Part shown: positions 47,660 to 60,657 of the stretch, piece by piece
Numbering within the stretch: position 1 is the stretch's first letter
Layout of the letters: every line of letters starts with the position of its first letter
Assembly (NCBI GenBank): GCA_022835595.1
Contig: BQUP01000006.1
Coordinates: 186,001-250,000, forward strand
Direction: 5' to 3'
Source: Cystobasidium ongulense
Lineage: Eukaryota; Basidiomycota; Cystobasidiomycetes; Cystobasidiales; Cystobasidiaceae
Length of the DNA: 64,000 nt
Notes under the pieces: generated by a model
Seen by the model: only the letters and a program-made list of their open reading frames with translations
The model's database searches: none
Told to the model about the DNA's origin: nothing
Program-made: the position numbers and the translations under genes

Positions 47660-48667
47660 TCTTGACAGGGAAGTAGGGAGTCCGGGATGAAGAGGCCCTT
47701 CTCGAGGGTTGATAGTGGGAAAGAAAGCCAGCTTGAGCGAGTGTTCTGAGACTGAAATGTCTCTGTATCCGTGTTCTGATTCTGTTGAGAATAGTCGTGG
47801 TATGACTGAAGCTTGAAAGTGGTGTAGTTGACTCTGATGGATAACGATTTGCGCCTTGCACCGTGATTTCCTTACTGTGCAGCATTAGCCGTGCCGAAAA
47901 GTAACAAAGTCCGCCGATTGCCCAGATATCCGAGCCGTCCAGAACCGGCAGAGGTAGTTTGTGAGCGCTGTGAGCACCGTGAGAAGCAGCAGACACAGCA
48001 ACGCGACTTCCCGGGCTGTCTAGCATCAATTCATTGCCGTATCGCCAACTATTCTCGCAGCTGCTCGAAAAAGTCAGCTAGTGTCCTAGCCATCTCAATG
48101 CTCTTGACTTGGAGCCTCTGTCAGCCGCCGGCGAAACGGGCTGGACCTCCGAGAGCGAGCGACTTTTGGTTCAGAGCTGCACAGCAGAACAGCTTGCGTC
48201 CATTCCAATTCAGAAAAGCAATACTCTTGCACAGAAAGTGGGAATATCTACGATTCAAGGCAAAGACAGCCTACACAGGCCAGCCGGGAACCTTCTCGCT
48301 GACGAAGCCACGGACAGACGTACATCGTTTCAAGCCTGGGCCGTCTTCGTAACAGTCTTTTGAAAGCAATGCTGAAACACACGGCGCTCTTGGCCTCTTT
48401 GGCACTTGCTTCTGACGTGCATTGTACACACAACAAGCAGGTTGTCGTGTTCCAGAATTCGAAGACCATCGCATTGACGTCGACGTCGCGGCCGTCGACC
48501 GTACCTCGACCTTCGACGTCATTGCGACCTCGAGAAGGACGACGTATGCACGAGTGGTCGCACAGCTGACAAGAAAGACCACCGTCCTCCGCTCTTCTTG
48601 CCTCTGCTCCACACACTATCACACGACTACATTACATCGCATCATCCGACTACTCACTTGCTCAGCA
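47660..48667. other. Divergent interval with unresolved open frames
   Basis: This lies between the BTB gene (minus) and the Con-6 gene (plus). From 47.9 to 48.4 kb two plus-strand frames are open, one reading FRKAILLHRKWEYLRFKAKT and another SHLNALDLEPLSAAGETGWT. Neither is recognised, and their overlap means at most one is real. The rest shows nothing. Confidence 0.3.
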
Positions 48668-49100
48668 ATGGTCAACTCACGCACAACAAACAATGCCCGA
48701 AAGAGAAGACGCGCTGCCTCGAAGAGGAACATGAGCTATACTACTATAAACGAGAACGCTGTTGTAGGTGGGCTAATAGGTGAGTCCGCTTTCGGTATCG
48801 CCGCATGCAGGCCGTCCAATCTGACATCTTGTCCGTCACGTTAGGCACCATCAACAACCCAAAGACCAGCAAGGAAGCGGCAGAGAATGCCAGAGCTGAA
48901 CTCAAGCATGCACATGTGGGTCTACTTCTCATGTCTATGTAAAAGCCGGTGTAATGGTGCTAATGTATGACAATCCTTTTTCTCTCCTACAGGGCATACA
49001 TCATCCTCCCAAGCGAAGGTGGACGACCGACCTCAAACGACTTCTGCACATTGGCACTGGTCACCGTCACAGTCTTACCCACTCCCACCGAAGATATTAA
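48668..49100 (+). CDS. Conidiation-specific protein 6 (Con-6) family protein
   Basis: Exons 48668-48779, 48845-48915 and 48993-49100 give 96 residues. The middle reads NENAVVGGLIGTINNPKTSK and EAAENARAELKHAH, which is the Con-6 repeat (asparagine, hydrophobic, G-G/G-H, then N-P-x-x-S-x-E-A-x-x-x-A). The N-terminus is basic (RKRRRAASKR) and the last exon is His/Arg-rich. Con-6 was first described as a protein made during conidiation in Neurospora; its molecular role is unknown. If the second intron were retained, the protein would end a few residues after KHAH. One Con-6 repeat is present where many members carry two. Confidence 0.7.
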
Positions 49101-49562
49101 ATCTACTACATGCGCACAAACGAGGGCGCAACATACGCACCTCAATCGCCCCCGTAGTCATAGTTCAGTAAATCCTACTCCGTGACAATGAATCACCTAT
49201 AGCATATTTAAGAGAAAGTCTATTCCAAGAGTCGCCGTCCGTATTGGTGTCGTCTACTACAGTCACATGTACTTGTTAGTTTATGTAGCTATACTCTCAT
49301 CTTCTTCGTATGACTGAATTCGGAATAAGCAAATCAATGCTGTCAAACGGTGGTCTGGCTACCCTTTGAGTCAGTTTGTTTTGCCATCAAGTATTGAATT
49401 TCAATCGCACTTATCGCGAGAAAGTTACAACGGCCCCGAGTTTCCCTAAAAGTCCATCATGAGGGTATATTTCAAATCTACTGAATTCTATCGTCATCGT
49501 TTTACTTCAAACAGAGCCTGGCTCTTCAGCACCAACGGTTTTCAGCGGCTCTTCGCCCAGCT
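49101..49562. other. Convergent intergenic region
   Basis: This interval holds the 3' ends of the Con-6 gene (plus) and the amidase gene (minus). No gene is seen. Confidence 0.5.
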
Positions 49563-52311
49563 CTAATACATCGAGCGACCTGTTTTTGATGCCCGAATAA
49601 TACCCATGTTCTGTAGTCTCTCGATGAAATTGAAGAGCATAAAGTCACATCCTGGATTGCTCATGATAGATAGCGAGACTGGGAGTTTCTCCATGACTTG
49701 CGTGATAGCGGACATGTCTAGAAACAAGAAGGTAATGCAGTCATTAGCAACCAGTGCGATCCTGTTGCTCAATAACTTCATGCTTACACTCGACCTCTCC
49801 AATATGAATCGTGAAATCAGGATTGCCGATCTATGCGAAGGGAGATTGTCAATGAGATAAGGCTTAAAATAGAGCCGATGTAAAGAGAGTATGGCTTACA
49901 TAAGGCGATATGGATGCGGGGGCTACTGCAGTATTATTGTACGTGACTGGAATGGTGACTGCACCATTCTCACCAAAGCGAGTGTTTAAAGAAGCTTCGC
50001 GATAACTGGGTAGACCTCTTGTTCCTACGAAATATGAAACGAAAGTATGAGTCAGAGTCTAGAAAAAAGACCTCGATAAGATTGAAGTAATTTTCTCTCG
50101 GACTTACCAATATCGTAAATCATAATACCCTCACTGCAGCTCTCTGGATTAGTCCCCAAGAAATCATTAGACCACCACTCTCTGATTTCTTGTGCTATAG
50201 CATCGGCTTCAGCTACTGCCTCGGCAGTAGGAGCACCTAACCCAGCAGCGTAACTTCGTTGCCATCCTGAGCGCGTAGATGGATTCAAAGGTGGGAAACG
50301 ACCTCCATTTTGAGCTTTGTAATTCTCAATGACTGCTAGACCGGCATCTAGGAACTATTTTTGTAATCCAGCCTTGAATTAGTATACTCATCTCTATGCA
50401 CCACAGCTAGCTGAGGGAACTCACACCGTCATTGGCGCCACCTCCAGAGTAAGCGGTTCCGATTGCTGTGAAATTGTTTACTGGACTGCTCGACTCGAGA
50501 GTACTGCCAGAACAGTAAAAAGACGATTCAGCATGCAAGTGCATACTTATTTCCCCAAGTCACTCACGTCTGAGAAAAGTTGAAATAGACGGTTTCCATG
50601 CCAAGTTCTGCGTTGAGCTTGCCTAAGAAAGATTGCAAGACGGCTTCGGCGTCTGGGTTGGCCATTGGAAGATAGTCGGTAGGCTAATAGAAAAAATGCT
50701 TCATTCAGCATGAAGATTCTGGCTATTTGCGAGGAATGGTATAAAGCACGAACGTATAGAACCTTAGATGGGACACCTTTATAGTCGATCAATTCGAGAG
50801 GAGAATCAGCGTACCAAGCATGGGCAGCCTTATTCCATAGCACAGCATCTCGAGAGAAAATTCCAAGTGTATCCTGTCGCGTAACTAGTGGGACGACACC
50901 CTCAAGAGCGATAATACCGTGCGAAGGTCGATTGCCATATACACCTGCAACGGCTGCTGGACGCCTCATGGAGCTGCCAGTGTCACTGCCTGTTGCTAGA
51001 TCGAGCCAGTCGTAGGCGCCCATGGCACATCCCGAGCCAGACGAACTTGCAGAGCACTGCAAGAGAATTGCGAGATAAGTATGACCCTGCAGCCAAATGG
51101 GAAGAATGGTCGCATACTGTCTGCCAGTGGTCACCTCGTGCGTTGAAAGGATATTCTGCAGTAGATATAAAACTCAATATACAAAGTCAAGTAGGTAAGC
51201 AACTCTTGTGCATCACTTACGAACTTCAAGCCAATTATCATTTAAAGATTCGCCGGAGGCATATTGAGCTGTTTTTGTCTTGCCAATAACGACAACTCCC
51301 AAATTGAGGAGTCTTTGAGCGGCAGGTCCTGTGGCATTGGCTGCAGTGCGATCCGTGTCAGAACCGAGAGGGTAATAAGCATAAGAATCAACGCACCTGC
51401 TCCATATAGATCAGTGTAGGCTCTGTTTCCGGCGGCTGTTTGTAAGCCCTTGATATCGTAGATGTCCTGTTTAAATTCACTGAGCCTTGTTCCATGCAAG
51501 GACGAATTCAATAAGCCTACCTTAATTGCAATACGTTTGCCAGCGAGTGGTCTGTCATCTCGTAGACTATAGATCCTGCTCGGAACAGGAACAAGAGGGT
51601 CGACGAATTTGGCTGAATGACCGAGGAATGGTGCGTAACTATCGGTAGGATGGTTTTCTGGGTATGCTCCACTATGAATGAAGAGGATTCAGTGAGGAAA
51701 TCGCGCTGAAAAGTGGAATAACATCGTGCTTACAAGACGAAGTCGCGGAATTCATCGACATAGATTCGATAGACGGGGTAGAAAGAAATACCAGCTTTTG
51801 AAGGTGTAGCTAAGAAAGGTCCCTCTATAGCATCATACTTCTTATAAGTAAAGTCGACCTTCTCAGCTTTGACTTTCTTGCTTGAGGGTACAGTCTTGAT
51901 AGAGTGGTCAACGAAGATAGCTTCAAGTCCGAGTTCTTCGAAGTATGTCATTGCATCTTTCGACAATGACGCGGAACCAGTAGAGCTGATCAGAACTGTG
52001 CTCAAGAAAGATTCACTGAGAACATCGTCGATATCATAGTAGAGCTTAAGCTGTTCTACTACGGCAGCCTTGGTGATGATCTTAGTCGAATTAAACCATA
52101 GAGCAACGGTGGGTGTGTTGGCTTCGATTGAGACGGCTTTCTTTCCAGAGATACTCGCGTATGGAGCCTTGAAGGGGGTCATGTAACGAGCTTCTCCTAA
52201 GTCGTATATCACGGAACCAGACGCATAGTCCTGTGATACTAGCTTGACCGGAGCCGCGAGAGCCACGGAAGCTCCATAGGTCAACAACGAAAGTATGAGA
52301 CTCGATGCCAT
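49563..52311 (-). CDS. Secreted amidase-signature protein
   Basis: Twelve exons (51734-52311, 51521-51671, 51397-51466, 51221-51340, 51118-51155, 50754-51056, 50578-50693, 50425-50503, 50108-50354, 49900-50024, 49788-49830, 49563-49717) join in frame to 674 residues. The start [20 protein letters not shown] is a signal peptide. About 210 residues of a fungus-specific N-terminal domain precede the amidase fold. The Ser-cisSer-Lys triad is visible: Lys in RIAIKDIYDIKG, cis-Ser in SASSSGSG, and nucleophile Ser in [14 protein letters not shown]. The canonical G-S-x-T-G-G-S is TGSS here, with the second Gly replaced by Ser. The C-terminus [19 protein letters not shown] is typical. The family hydrolyses amide bonds; the natural substrate is unknown. 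The intron at 50694-50753 uses a GTTCGT donor. Confidence 0.85.
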
Positions 52312-53901
52312 CTTGAAGTGTGAGAGGTAATCAAGTGCAAGAAGGGAGAGGAGGAAAGAAGGTCCCTTTGCTCCACACGCCGGTCGGGGGTATGGTGTGG
52401 AAGCAGGAAGTGATATAAGAGGAAAGGGAGGGGCGCAAAACAAGGATGGGAAAGGATGAAGGAGAAAGAGAAAGGACAGGAAGATGGACAGAGAGAGCAG
52501 AAGAATACATGTCAACGTTTCCCCGTCAGTTGTTGTTGTTTTTTCGCTATCGTCGGGAAGTGCCCGCGTCGGTAGCGGCCGAACCGCTTCTACATCGGTG
52601 TCCGTTGTTTGTAGCAAGAAAGCATGTGCACTCTAGCAGCTTGTAGCGCTAAGAGACGGTGATAGGGAGCTTGTTAGTGCACATCTCTTGGCGTTGCTGG
52701 GAGATCAGTCGGAGCATTCCACTTGTGATAAAGAAAAATGATCGCGTCCCAAGATCCGTCGGCTGTGGCATGCGGCCGCTACTGATAAGGATTTCGGCGC
52801 CAGGATGTGTCACGGTTGAGAGTCGGCGCTGACGAGTTTGCATGTGGCCCAAATCGTTCCAAGTCGGTGATAAACAAGGATGCGAAATGCCGCTTTTGTT
52901 GTGAGTCTGTGGTCAGTTAAGTTTCTTGGCCGAGATAGATTTACTGGATTTGGGGCCGATCAGGAACGTTGAAGCTCAGCTTTGAGGTGTAGAGACTGCC
53001 AAACACCAGTCCATGGGTCTAGAGTGTCGATAGAGGCCTTCTCAATGCTGTGTGACTCCGAATGGCAGGAGTCTCCAAGCTGTATCAGGCGAACATTGTC
53101 CATGGGATTACTCTCTATTCTGTAGGCCACCTTTGACTCGTTGACTCGTAATGTGACTACTTCGCAAGATGAATATGAGACCCAGGAGGTGTATCTTGAG
53201 TATATGAAAGTTTACGGTAACTTCCGGTCCGTCATGAGACCTGGTGGACTCAATTCGGCAAGGGTGATAACGTTTATGAGTGTATAGCTTTGCCTGTCAT
53301 TCGGTTTATACTGAAACACCCAGCCGGGCGTGTGCAGTAGGAAGAAGAGATTTGGAGCCAGTCTACGCCATCAACAGCAGGTCAGCAGCGCAGGCTGTGG
53401 AAAGGGGAATTAAACGAAGTGATAATCAGCCAAGCGGCGTGCTCCCCCCTCCACAAGGCGACGACGAAATTCGAACAGAGCGACCTGCGGGGTCTAGCAA
53501 AAGATCCACGAAGCCAAATCGCAGTCGAAGTGAGAGTGATGAGGCCCTTCTTGACAATGTTGCTGTAGAACACTTTATGGAATACGAAGAATCAAAGAGG
53601 GCACCTCTCATGTCCGTCGAGCGGACGTGGTGACAAGGTAATGAAGCAGCTTCAATGCAAAAAGAGTGTGTTTTGCACCTCTATGTTCAAGTCTGGAGGG
53701 TGCGATTTGATCTTGCCGTTTGCTAGTCGATGAAGCCAGCTGCTACAGTACCGTGAAATTCTCTGGAAGTTTGACCCAGTGCCTCTTGCACACCGAACAA
53801 CTCGCTAACGAAGCAGTCCGCCCAAGTCTTCAGTTCCCCAAGCTACGAGAAAGCCTCTTGAAGGCCGGCGCGTAGCCTCTAGCCATACCTTGCGCAACGG
53901 C
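52312..53901. other. Intergenic region, 1.6 kb
   Basis: This holds the 5' flank of the amidase gene and the upstream region of the WW-domain gene. Apart from the candidate frame at 53280-53633 (listed separately), I see nothing to annotate. Confidence 0.4.
53280..53633 (+). CDS. Possible small charged protein, unrecognised
   Basis: This is an uninterrupted plus-strand frame of 117 residues. The first 25 residues look like chance, but from about residue 28 the composition is protein-like and hydrophilic: SAAQAVERGIKRSDNQPSG, VLPPPQGDDEIRTERPAGS, then SRSESDEALLDNVAVEHFME. No family is recognised. An upstream exon or a different start is likely. It lies 270 nt before the WW-domain gene on the same strand. 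Confidence 0.3.
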   Translation: MYSFACHSVYTETPSRACAVGRRDLEPVYAINSRSAAQAVERGIKRSDNQPSGVLPPPQGDDEIRTERPAGSSKRSTKPNRSRSESDEALLDNVAVEHFMEYEESKRAPLMSVERTW

Positions 53902-56900
53902 ATGTCGGGTGACGACGAAGACCGGTTGGACTTTGGAGAAGATGAGGAGCTGGAAGATCAGATCTCACTGGGAGATGCAGATGAGGCGGGAGGATGGAAC
54001 GGCAATCAGCAGCAGGTGTTGGACGTGAATATGGATGCAGCTAGGCAATCTGCAGATGATAATGGACACCAGGCAATGGTATCCGCAGCAAATGACGATG
54101 CAGGCGTCAACGAGGAACCGCTTCCAGCAGGCTGGGTAACAAGAGTCTCGCGACAAGGCGAGATGTACTACTTTCATGAAGCCACCCTTCTCTCTCAATG
54201 GGACAGACCTACAGAATCAGCGACCCTCACTGTCGATGCTGTCGAATCTGTCGCGCCTGAAGCAAGAAGCGCTCAGCCAGTGCAAGCAGCAGCAGCAGTT
54301 TCCAAATCCCAGGGTATGTCGCTCTACACACTGCAGCGAGCGTGCACAGCAAGATTCTCAATACCTTCGGGACTCGTCGTTGACTATCTTCCCTCATTTT
54401 GCACCTTTCCCGCTCCGACAAACCAATCGTGCATTCTCACAATTTCACGCTTCTTCGACAACGTGCTATAACGCAACTGGGTATCTGCCATTGCAGACCC
54501 GTCGAGGCCAGAAACTGCGCCTGAAGCCTCGCATGAAGTACAGGCTAGCTCGAAATGGGGTAAGCAACGTTGTCCGTGTCAGCATCCAGTCACATTCTTG
54601 GCATCGTCCGCCCAACCGTACGAAGCGGGCACGCACACACCGGCCTGTCAGCGCACCGAGACATTTTTGGTCGAACTCTGTTTGTCAATCAGCTCGACAC
54701 CGGCTTTGTGGTTCTGCAAGCTCCGCGAGCCCGCTTGCAGCCCTTGCACTCCCTTTCACACACACACTTTCCCCATCGGTAGAAAGCGAACATTAGCTCA
54801 CAGGTCGCCCTATCTTCTTCTATTCGCTTCTCATCTCCCATTGTTCTTCGATAGGCCGTCAAACCCAGCCTCTGCAGACACAAGCTTTCACTTCGCGAAG
54901 TACGGACACACCGGGCTCATCCAAGTCAGCTCGTGAGGTAGCGGCAACTGCGCCTCCCCGACAATCCGCCCCAAGCTCTGGTATATTGAACTTCTCTCCG
55001 AGCATACCCTATTTTCAAACTCGCCTAATCATGTCCTTTATCCTTCTATGCACATCCAGGCACGTCTCGTGCGCCAGCTCAGTCTGGAATCGCAGACACG
55101 TCTGGACGAGCGAGTCCAACTGTCCGAAGTGTACCAACAGGTCCTCGTAGTGTAAGAGAACCGCCAACTGGCCCCCGCAGCCAGCAGCAAGACTCGTCTC
55201 GCTGGCCCGTACGAGAACCGCACAACAGTCAATCGAGGATACTCAGCTTGCCGACAGGTCCAGCCGCAGATCGAAGCCGTCCTAGAGCACCCCCACTGCA
55301 TTCAGGCCATCTTTCTGAAAGAGATACATCGCGATCAACAGCCCCTCCTCCCAGGCATTCCGCTCCAGCCCATCGAGCAGACAGTGGATGGCCTGTGAGA
55401 GAGCCAGTCGGCCCACCTGCAGACCTGCAACGCGCGTCTACAAGTGGCTTCCGGGGACCTGCTGGCCCTACTGCTCCGCGTGACTCGCGGGATAGAGGCT
55501 ACGATGACGATCAGCGATACCCCCGAACCGATCTTGCACCACGTGAAAGAGTCCAGGACCCAGGATATCGCAGCTCCTCAGCTTCAGCGCGAGATGTACG
55601 TCCCCCAGGACGAGATTCTCGAGATGACGGGTGGTCGCGCAGACCGCCACCGAACGATCTTCCAGTCGACGTTGTGAGTGTGCTGGCAGCGCATGCAGTG
55701 GATTGCGTACTGATAACACCCAAAAATTTCACGACCGTACGACAGCCACCTAGGCGTAGAGATCCGTCCCCACCTCGTAGGGCTCGCTCACCGCCGCCTG
55801 TTCGTCGTGAGCCCATAGTATCTGAGCGCAGGCGTAGGAGCCCTTCACCGATACGTATCGTAAGGGACTACCCAGACTCACGTGCCCGTCCTGTAGCAAG
55901 GGATCATCCAGCCAATTTAGATCGTAATCCAAGAAGACTTAGAAGAAGTCCGTCACCTCCACCTATGCGTAGGTGGGCAGTGCGCGCTATAACGCCTCCC
56001 CCATCAGAAGAAGTCAGTATAACGCGGCCTGAATTAGACAAGAAAGTGGATATCTCGGTGACACAAGATGAAGAGCATTACATCACCAAAGACACAGCTA
56101 CGGGAACCGTTCCAACGGCCAAATCACCCACACCGCAAGAAGCTATACTCCGTCCCAGTACAATGATCGAATTTACAGAAGCTACTGTAGAACGGCAAAT
56201 GGATCAGCCTCGTAGTGTCCAGCAACCATCGGAACAGTCTGCATCAGCTGTATCTGCATCCGAAACGAAGGATGAAAAAGGGCCGCAGTCAGCAGAAGTG
56301 CCTCCCCTCAAGCTGCGGGAAAGGCGTCCAATGTCACCTGGCCTGGCAAGTCGCCTAGACAGACCTCTTTCACAACCGGCACCACGAGACACGCGTCAAC
56401 GCGGGGGAAGAACACCTCCTCCTCGTCAGCGACCATCCAGACGTTCGCCATCTCCGGATGGACAACGAAAACGAGCTGCTCCTCAACCAGGAGTGTCTCT
56501 GGCTGAAAGGATGGGAGGTGGCCAGCCTTCTCTTCTCTCTCGCTTGGGTGAAAATGGTAGACGAAAAGGACAGATTGAGGGTCGACCACCTAAGCGAAGC
56601 AGAAGAGACGAGACTGGACAAAGAGACCAAAATCAAGGTGATATGCGAGTCGATCAACCTGAACTCTCCCGTCGGCTGCAGGGTACCAGATCACGAAGTC
56701 GGACGCCTCCACCAGCTTCTCGTGGCATAGCAATCTTTGGTGCCAGCCGGCATAATGGCGCTGTAACCGCAATTAACGAGACGGTTGAAGATGCAAAGTC
56801 GGCAGCAAGCATCAGCGAAAGGCTGAACGGTGTCGCCTCGCAGGAGCAAGCGTCTCAACGCTCATCTGACATGGTCGGCAGGGAAATTACCACAGATAAG

Positions 56901-57359
56901 GGAAACAATTCGAGGCTTAAAGATACATCCACATCTTCAAGCAATGGTCAACCGGCCCGTCCTGCAGGATTTGCTAGCCTCCCGCCACGACCACCTGTTA
57001 TAGTCCCGCCTCCTGACTTCACTAACAGAGGCGCACCTAGAGGAGGGTCAAGCACGCCCAACCCTGTTCTACTGGATAGCTACCGGCCTGGAGATCGACC
57101 AGGACCACCTCCTCGGCGACCAAGCTCGCGCGGACCTCCTATATCGGATTCCTACCAACCTCCACCGCCGAAAGAAGGGCCAATTTTAGATCGATACGTT
57201 CCTAGAAGGGAGCCGCTTCCGGGTCGAGGTCCCAGAGTGAGCTCAAATCCGGCTCCCTGTCTGCAGGATACTTGCTAACGCGTGTTCTTCTAGCCAAGAT
57301 CTCCGCCGCCTTCCAGAGGACCGCCCAGCAGAGGTGCACCCAGGCGAGACTATAGATGA
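53902..57359 (+). CDS. WW-domain protein with an Arg/Ser/Pro-rich C-terminus, probable RNA-processing factor
   Basis: Exons are 53902-54313, 54497-54559, 54855-54980, 55060-55673, 55746-57236 and 57294-57359, giving 923 residues. The acidic start (SGDDEDRLDFGEDEELED) is followed near residue 70-105 by a WW domain, PLPAGWVTRVSRQGEMYYFH and LSQWDRP, with both Trp and the final Pro present; WW domains bind Pro-rich ligands. The rest is disordered and rich in RS, RD, PPP and SPSP motifs (PRRRDPSPPRRARSPPPVRR), as in splicing-related proteins. The intron 55674-55745 is 72 nt and keeps the frame open when unspliced; I remove it because it has GTGAGT, a CTGATAAC branch-like element and CAG, and its translation has none of the surrounding RS/P bias. 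The exact pathway is inferred from composition. Confidence 0.65.
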
Positions 57360-57549
57360 TACACCTTAGATGATGCCTTTCGTTCTTTATCTATAGTACT
57401 TGTTCTTGCGTAGTTTAAGAGCATGCTAAATCACGCGCAGCGATGCTAGGCAATACAGAGCTTGAGCCGACACGGTTTCAGGGATTGAATGCGTGGAATG
57501 AACTGCTTGTTTTTGTACCCTTGCTCAGAGTGCCTCTATCTATTCCACG
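57360..57549. other. Short convergent intergenic region
   Basis: This interval lies between the stop of the WW-domain gene and the stop of the PIN-domain gene. No signal is seen. Confidence 0.5.
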
Positions 57550-58937
57550 TCAGGTGGCAGTCGAGAGTGACCTCGGTGTCGACCTCGGGTTCGCGAGCGT
57601 AATCTTTGGTGTTGGCAACGGCTGCACTTTCGCTACTTCTCTTTGCGGTCTCGATTGCGGTCTCGATGGTGGTGCAGGTCTTTCTAGTTGAGAATCTTTG
57701 CTCCCTACACCCGCCGATGCGCCTTGTGCCGGTATCTGCCCACCTGTCGACTTCTTTTGCAGTATTTGCGGTTGACTCGGTTGTGTAGCATTAGTATGAG
57801 AAGGTGACTTGCGCAAGATGGCATGAGGAGCTGATATAGCGGACGATGAAGCAAGTGGAGGACGGTGTGCAGGTATATATGATTGGGGAATAGGCACTTT
57901 TTCACTGGATCTGCTTGAATTCGGAGTTCGGTTGATTGAACGTTGAAAACCTGAGTCAGGCCTATCGGACTGTCTTTCCGATGTACTTCTGCCTGGCGAA
58001 AGTCGAGCTTTCCCGCTGGTATCGGTACTTCTTTGGTCTAATCTAGACTGTCGCATGCTCCGGAATGCGGCTTCATCCTCGGCAGCTTTTGTCACTCCTT
58101 CATGAGATATATCTAGCAATATCTCAAGCGATATAGACGGGCAGTAGTACTGTATAGTCTGTGCGAGTGGGTCGAGATCTACTAGTACTCGCTTGACGAG
58201 ATCGGGTTGGGTTTCGCCTAGAGTAGGTATATTTGTGAAAGCAACGACAGGTGCGTCAATTTTACTTGATGTATAAGTCCAGAGCGCTCGCAAAGTCGTT
58301 TGTCGTCCAAACGATAGAGATTGCAAGGATTCTTTCCGCATTTGTACCTCTCCTTCTGAATAATCGTCCAAGCATGTCGGAGATCCGGGGCCTTCCTTCA
58401 TGATCTGTGACCATGGAACCATGTCGTCCTCATCTAGTATGCGCAGTTGTGCTCTCGACCTGGAGTTCTGTCGTTGTGGTGGCCGGACTGACGATACCTC
58501 GTTATTTGGTGACAGCTGCCACTCGAGCCATCGAATTGCCTCTCTCGCTTGCGAGCAGAGCGGTTGTTCGGCCTTCTTGAGGACATCCAGCATGGTCAAC
58601 GCTGTGTAAGCAGATTGATGTGTGCAGCGTATCGAGATGAAATGGAATGCAGAGTATGTGGTATATTTAGCTGACAATCCTCTTGGCATGAATACGCGAG
58701 TACAGACTGACCGTCGATGGGGAGCAGCAACTCTGCATACTCGTTACTCCGGGACCACTTCCTGACGACTGGCAGGCCGTACACCAGCATGGAGATGTCC
58801 AGCAAGCACGCTCGTCGCTCCGTTGCTGCTTTTGACCGCTGCTGCTGCTGCTGCTTCATCAGCCGCACTTGACGGAGCTGACTTTCAAGCTCTGCAATCG
58901 AGTGCTCAAGGTAGGCCTGCCCCATCTTGCGGTTCAT
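57550..58937 (-). CDS. PIN-like domain protein (putative RNase fold)
   Basis: Exons 58712-58937 and 57550-58601 join in frame to 425 residues from MNRKMGQAYLEHSIAELESQ; an earlier in-frame Met (MHVPLQ) lies behind what looks like an acceptor, so the later start is preferred. A helical start with a Gln run (VRLMKQQQQQR) leads to ACLLDISMLVYGLPVVRKWS, then ELLLPIDALTMLDVLKKAEQ and CSQAREAIRWLEWQLSP. This is the layout of fungal PIN-domain proteins, where one expects V-D-T-N at the first strand and E-L-D-x-L-K later. Here the first Asp and the Asp of LDVLKK remain, but the Glu before it is replaced (TMLD), so nuclease activity is uncertain. The C-terminal half is Ser/Pro/Gln-rich and disordered. 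Confidence 0.6.
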
Positions 58938-59396
58938 GGCGGGGGGTTCCTCGTTGTTGCGGCTAGTTGATGCTGTTGCATTGGATGCCTGAAGTGGGAC
59001 ATGCATGAGGCTGCATGGGTGCTCGAGTCTGTGCAAGTCAGTGAGTGAAAGACAGACTTGCGCCGCAGTACATCGGCGACCGCGACCGCGACCCACGTGA
59101 TTTGGTCCAGATTCAGGCAGTGCAGGAACACGAAGCTAGACAGAGAGCTCTACATAGCCTACGGATGTCCCTGTGGAAATATGACACTCTTCCATTACTG
59201 TACGAGGAAAGGCGGATTACGCGGAATATGGCATAGCTACATTGATTATAAGACCGTACATACAATAGACATGGCTTGAACAGGATTATGAACATAAAAA
59301 AGTGTAAGATATATCGAGAATCACGGTTGCGTATGGCGATATGGGCTGTCCTCATCGCTACTAGCCGGGAGAAGCCTTTGCCCTCGCCCGGTACCG
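58938..59396. other. Intergenic region between two minus-strand genes
   Basis: This interval probably contains the 5' leader of the PIN-domain gene, including a possible leader intron ending near 58990, and the 3' end of the Rab gene. No other gene is seen. Confidence 0.45.
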
Positions 59397-60542
<1,146 letters not shown>

Positions 60543-60657
60543 GTCTGCGTCGAGCGATGGATGAGTAGTAGGTGGATCCAGGCGATAGAGTATGCTGCTC
60601 TCTGGTGCTTTGTGCAAATATAGTACTCCGATTCACCTGAAGCCAAGTCGGAGGTCG

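Noticed and set aside
48109-48363. Mitochondrial ribosomal protein in the interval before the Con-6 gene
   Set aside because: One frame has a basic, aromatic stretch, but it does not match any ribosomal protein I know and a second overlapping frame looks equally plausible.
49718-49787. Apparent frame break between the last two exons of the amidase gene
   Set aside because: Using the GTAAGC donor at 49787 instead of the overlapping GTGTAAG gives GEVEYMSAITQ in frame; the gene is intact.
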